This document shows, one piece after another, positions 4,664 to 6,978 of a DNA stretch of 6,978 nucleotides; positions within the stretch are counted from its first letter, which is position 1; each line of letters starts with the position of its first letter. The DNA comes from an archaeon (lineage in GTDB: Archaea; Hydrothermarchaeota; Hydrothermarchaeia; Hydrothermarchaeales; JALUUU01). Location of the stretch: positions 1 to 6,978 of the forward strand of contig JALUUU010000214.1 in NCBI GenBank assembly GCA_027021185.1, in the 5' to 3' direction. A program made the translations under genes and the position numbers. The notes under the pieces are model-generated. The model was not told the DNA's origin and searched no databases. It worked only from the letters and a program-made list of their open reading frames with translations.

Positions 4664-5965
4664 TTGCAGAAAGATGGACGACATGTCATGTATAAGTGGC
4701 TTTTCTTTGCCGTCTTTTCTCTAGTATTTGCAGGAATTTTTGCCTTTCTGGCCGCAATGACACGGACACCTGCTGTAAAGCTCCTCCCACGGGCTGACTA
4801 CTTCCAAGTCTCAATAGTGGCCCATGTAATTTTCTCCCTTGTGGTATGGTTTCTAGGTTTTATGGGGGCCCTGTGGTGTTACTCGGCCATTAAGAGAAAG
4901 AGTAATTGGAGCCAATGGAACACTGGCTTCTGGTTGGCGGTCGTTGGAATGTCCCTGCTGGCTGTGTCGTCCCTCATAGGCCTTGGACAGCCCACCTTGA
5001 TAGACTATGTCCCCCTCCTTGATCATCCTGTTTATTTTGCCGGATTATTTTTTATGTCCCTGGGCATTACGGCAACAATAGCAGCTTATGCAGCTCCCAT
5101 CATAAAAGGGGAGGAGAGGGAACTAGACATCCCCTCCTATGGCATGCTAGTCGCGGGGGCCATAATCATAGTCGCCTTTCTGAGCGTTTTTTTCTCCGCG
5201 GTATCCAATGGATATTCCAACTATCGGATACTTTTCTGGGGCCCGGGGCACATTATACAGTTCGCCAACACCGTGGCGATGGTAGTTGTGTGGTTCATAC
5301 TCCTCGATGCCTCCCTGGGAAGCCGCGTAAATAAGGATTTGGTTAAAAAACTCCTCCTCGTCTTCCTGTTCGTCGCCCTTGCTCTGCCTCTAATATTCTT
5401 CTTGCCGACGCCGCAGCAGACCCGTCTCTTCACCTTGGGCATGGGCTACGGTATAGGCATTCCCTCATTTTTCCTTGGTATCATTGTGGCCTATGGGATA
5501 TGGCAGGGCATCGAGAAGAACGGACTGAGAGGCCTTCCCTGGAAGAGCCCACCTTTCGCGTCCCTCGTCCTTTCAATCGCTCTTCTAGGCGTCGGTGGGG
5601 CAATCGGTGTTCCAGGGCTTGAGAGCAACCTCAGGGTACCGGCCCACTACCATGGAGCTCTAGGGGCTGTCACCATGTCTTTCATGGGGATGACATATCT
5701 TATCCTTCAAAAACTAAGGATAAAAGTATTCAGCGAGAAGGTGGCAAGAATTCAGCCCTACCTTTATGGCCTGGGGCTTTTAGTAATAATAATCGGATTG
5801 TTTTGGGCAGGATCTTATGGGGCTCCCAGGAAAGCCTTTGGATATGAGGATCCGTTAACCGCCTTGGCCATGAACATCATGGGCTTAGGTGCCGTTATAG
5901 CTGTACTGGGTGGAGCGGCATTTGTTGCCAACACCATGCTTTCCTTATTGAAAAACAGAAACTAA
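4664..5965 (+). CDS. Heme-copper subunit I paralogue lacking the CuB His-His pair
   Basis: A 433-aa protein with about 12 membrane helices, sharing the C-terminal architecture of the 2893-4407 subunit (QPYLYGLGLL, then GSYGAPRKAFG). Heme ligand positions are kept: His54 (helix II) with His330 for a low-spin heme, and His328 (PAHYHGA) for a second heme. Helix VI has FWGPGHIIQFAN, so the first CuB histidine (His196) is present and residue H+4 is Phe200, not Tyr. The helix-VII CuB pair is missing: LIFFLPTPQQT (243-253) aligns with the SAHHILVDPG of the neighbour, giving Phe245-Phe246. It therefore probably binds two hemes but no normal CuB. Database entries would likely call it cbb3-type cytochrome c oxidase subunit I, but O2 reduction seems unlikely. 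Roles consistent with the sequence are heme-based NO binding or sensing, or transmembrane electron transfer. It has no subunit II of its own in the window. Start TTG is chosen from the GGAGGT at 4652. Confidence 0.88.
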   Translation: MQKDGRHVMYKWLFFAVFSLVFAGIFAFLAAMTRTPAVKLLPRADYFQVSIVAHVIFSLVVWFLGFMGALWCYSAIKRKSNWSQWNTGFWLAVVGMSLLAVSSLIGLGQPTLIDYVPLLDHPVYFAGLFFMSLGITATIAAYAAPIIKGEERELDIPSYGMLVAGAIIIVAFLSVFFSAVSNGYSNYRILFWGPGHIIQFANTVAMVVVWFILLDASLGSRVNKDLVKKLLLVFLFVALALPLIFFLPTPQQTRLFTLGMGYGIGIPSFFLGIIVAYGIWQGIEKNGLRGLPWKSPPFASLVLSIALLGVGGAIGVPGLESNLRVPAHYHGALGAVTMSFMGMTYLILQKLRIKVFSEKVARIQPYLYGLGLLVIIIGLFWAGSYGAPRKAFGYEDPLTALAMNIMGLGAVIAVLGGAAFVANTMLSLLKNRN

Positions 5966-6321
5966 TATGTGAAGTCAATAGCATCGAGGGGGCAGGCATC
6001 GATACAGAGCCTGCAGGGCTTCTCGCTGGGCTTTGTCACCCTCTCACAGAGGTTCATGTTGAACTCAAGGGCTTTGCCGTCCTCTATCTTCATGACAACC
6101 TCCCAGTCCCGCGGTCCCTTACCCCCTTTTACCTCGTTGCTTCTCAGGGCATTGACGGGACATACAACAACGCAATTGCCGCATCCATTGCATAGATCAG
6201 GGTATATGATCATCCTGTTTCGGGGAGGCTTCATAAGGGGACGCAGCCTGGTATACAATACAAGCAGAAGCAAGTAAACCGATACCACAATTACAAGGGT
6301 AAGCAGATCCAAGTCCACCAC
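5962..6321 (-). CDS. Membrane-anchored 2[4Fe-4S] ferredoxin
   Basis: A 119-aa protein with one N-terminal membrane helix (about residues 5-24) followed by a basic stretch (TRLRPLMKPPRNR), which by the positive-inside rule places the iron-sulfur domain in the cytoplasm. The first cluster motif is classical: C44-x2-C47-x2-C50-x3-C54-P. The second is stretched: C92-x10-C103-x2-C106-x3-C110-P, with an insertion between its first two cysteines. All eight cysteines for two [4Fe-4S] clusters are present. It probably passes low-potential electrons to or from a membrane partner. The start is GTG at 6321, one base after the stop of the upstream gene on the same strand, so the two are translationally coupled; a second GTG follows directly. 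Its stop overlaps the convergent heme-copper paralogue stop by four bases. Membrane-bound ferredoxins occur in nitrous-oxide-reductase (nos) and periplasmic nitrate reductase loci, but membership of such a locus cannot be shown here. Confidence 0.9.
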   Translation of the reverse strand: MVDLDLLTLVIVVSVYLLLLVLYTRLRPLMKPPRNRMIIYPDLCNGCGNCVVVCPVNALRSNEVKGGKGPRDWEVVMKIEDGKALEFNMNLCERVTKPSEKPCRLCIDACPLDAIDFTY

Positions 6322-6322
6322 C

Positions 6323-6978
6323 CTATTTCACGGTAAACCGCTTGTCTTCAAAATCAATGATCACAACTCTTTCCGCTTCGAACACTATCTCCCTGTCAAA
6401 GACATAGTCGTACCGCATTTCTCTGGAGTCTCTGATTCTCACGGTAACTCTATGAGTTCCAGGTGTTACCACTATCTTCTTGTATGCATATGAAGGACCG
6501 TCTTTGCGGATTCCCCGGGGTTTATAGACCTCTGAAAGCTTCTTTTCCCCATCAATCTCTAGCTCCACAACCACAGGGACCCTCTCGCGCTGGCAGGCGG
6601 TAAAGTTTCTGGCCTTGAGCTCTTCGATGGTAGGTTCAACACAGGGTACAAGACGTTCTCCTTTGTGGTTCATGGTAAAGAGTAGCAGAGACTCACCCTC
6701 ATCGATTATGGAGTATGTGGGACTGTCAGAAAAGTAGCCTATCAATACCGCCGGTACCAGGAGGATGAGGAGTGCGATGGGCAGGGACTTAATGTTTATC
6801 CTTTCTTTCTTTTCGACTTCAGCGGCGGCTTTTTCTTTTACAGCCTCCTCCCTCACAAGCTCTTCTCTAAAAGACTTCAATTCCTCCAGGAACTCCTCTT
6901 TTTCAGCTGGTGAGATCCAAGACAATCTTATCCTCTTAAGGCGTTTGTCTTTAAGAATGGGGGCTCTCGCACCATCCA
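6323..6978 (-). CDS. Single-helix membrane protein with cytoplasmic coiled coil and outer beta-rich domain (possibly 5'-partial)
   Basis: I do not recognise the family. Numbering from a TTG at 6925 gives 200 residues. They comprise a highly charged helical segment (about 6-42, Glu/Lys/Ala-rich, likely coiled coil), basic KKERINIK, one membrane helix (about 48-65) and an outer domain of about 130 residues. The end of that domain (GTHRVTVRIRDSREM, VFDREIVF, RVVIIDF) looks like alternating beta strands of an immunoglobulin-like fold. Cys95 and Cys111 could form a disulfide; no heme-binding CxxCH is present. The TTG has GAGG six bases upstream. However, the frame stays open to the window edge (ARAPILKDKRLKRIR precedes the TTG), so the real start may lie outside, and the coordinates given include that extension. 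It is coupled to the ferredoxin gene by a one-base gap, and the two proteins probably form one membrane assembly. Confidence 0.68.
   Translation of the reverse strand, partial: DGARAPILKDKRLKRIRLSWISPAEKEEFLEELKSFREELVREEAVKEKAAAEVEKKERINIKSLPIALLILLVPAVLIGYFSDSPTYSIIDEGESLLLFTMNHKGERLVPCVEPTIEELKARNFTACQRERVPVVVELEIDGEKKLSEVYKPRGIRKDGPSYAYKKIVVTPGTHRVTVRIRDSREMRYDYVFDREIVFEAERVVIIDFEDKRFTVK

Noticed and set aside
5969..6277. 102-aa + strand frame opposite the ferredoxin
   Set aside because: It is the complement of the cysteine-rich ferredoxin gene, whose eight-Cys pattern is decisive.
1..6978. tRNA or rRNA genes, CRISPR array, insertion sequence
   Set aside because: No cloverleaf, spaced direct repeats, transposase motifs or terminal inverted repeats were seen on reading either strand.

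Overview
The window looks like a piece of an archaeal chromosome, most likely from a hyperthermophilic member of the Archaeoglobales of the Ferroglobus/Geoglobus kind. That placement is an inference. It rests on a bacterio-opsin-activator type HTH regulator, TATA-like boxes, strong GGAGG/GGTGAT ribosome binding sites, a T-tract terminator, heavy AGA/AGG/ATA codon use, and NO-reductase-like respiratory genes. No RNA gene, insertion sequence or CRISPR array is visible, and no stretch longer than 300 bases lacks a gene.

Left part (1-1228, + strand): the 3' end of a metzincin-like protease gene whose zinc motif has lost its first histidine, then an HTH_10 transcription regulator with a perfect 13-bp palindrome just upstream of its likely start.

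Middle part (1250-4546, + strand): heme O synthase (ctaB), then a compact four-gene operon with good ribosome binding sites and short gaps. It encodes a 50-aa one-helix protein, a CuA subunit II, a B-family (ba3-like) heme-copper subunit I, and a 41-aa one-helix protein resembling ba3 subunit IIa. All heme and CuB histidines of subunit I are present, but the catalytic tyrosine four residues after the first CuB histidine is glutamine. I therefore read the complex as a CuA-type nitric oxide reductase rather than an oxygen reductase. A hairpin plus T-tract ends the operon.

Right part (4664-6978): a separately expressed second heme-copper subunit I paralogue on the + strand. It keeps the heme-ligand histidines and one CuB histidine, but has Phe-Phe where the His-His CuB pair should be. 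Facing it, and overlapping its stop by 4 bases, are two adjacent - strand genes: a one-helix protein with a beta-rich outer domain, and a membrane-anchored 2[4Fe-4S] ferredoxin.

Taken together, ctaB would supply heme O, the four-gene operon would reduce NO using electrons entering at CuA, and the upstream regulator may control it. The CuB-less paralogue and the ferredoxin pair suggest an additional, undescribed membrane electron-transfer or NO/heme-sensing module next to the reductase.
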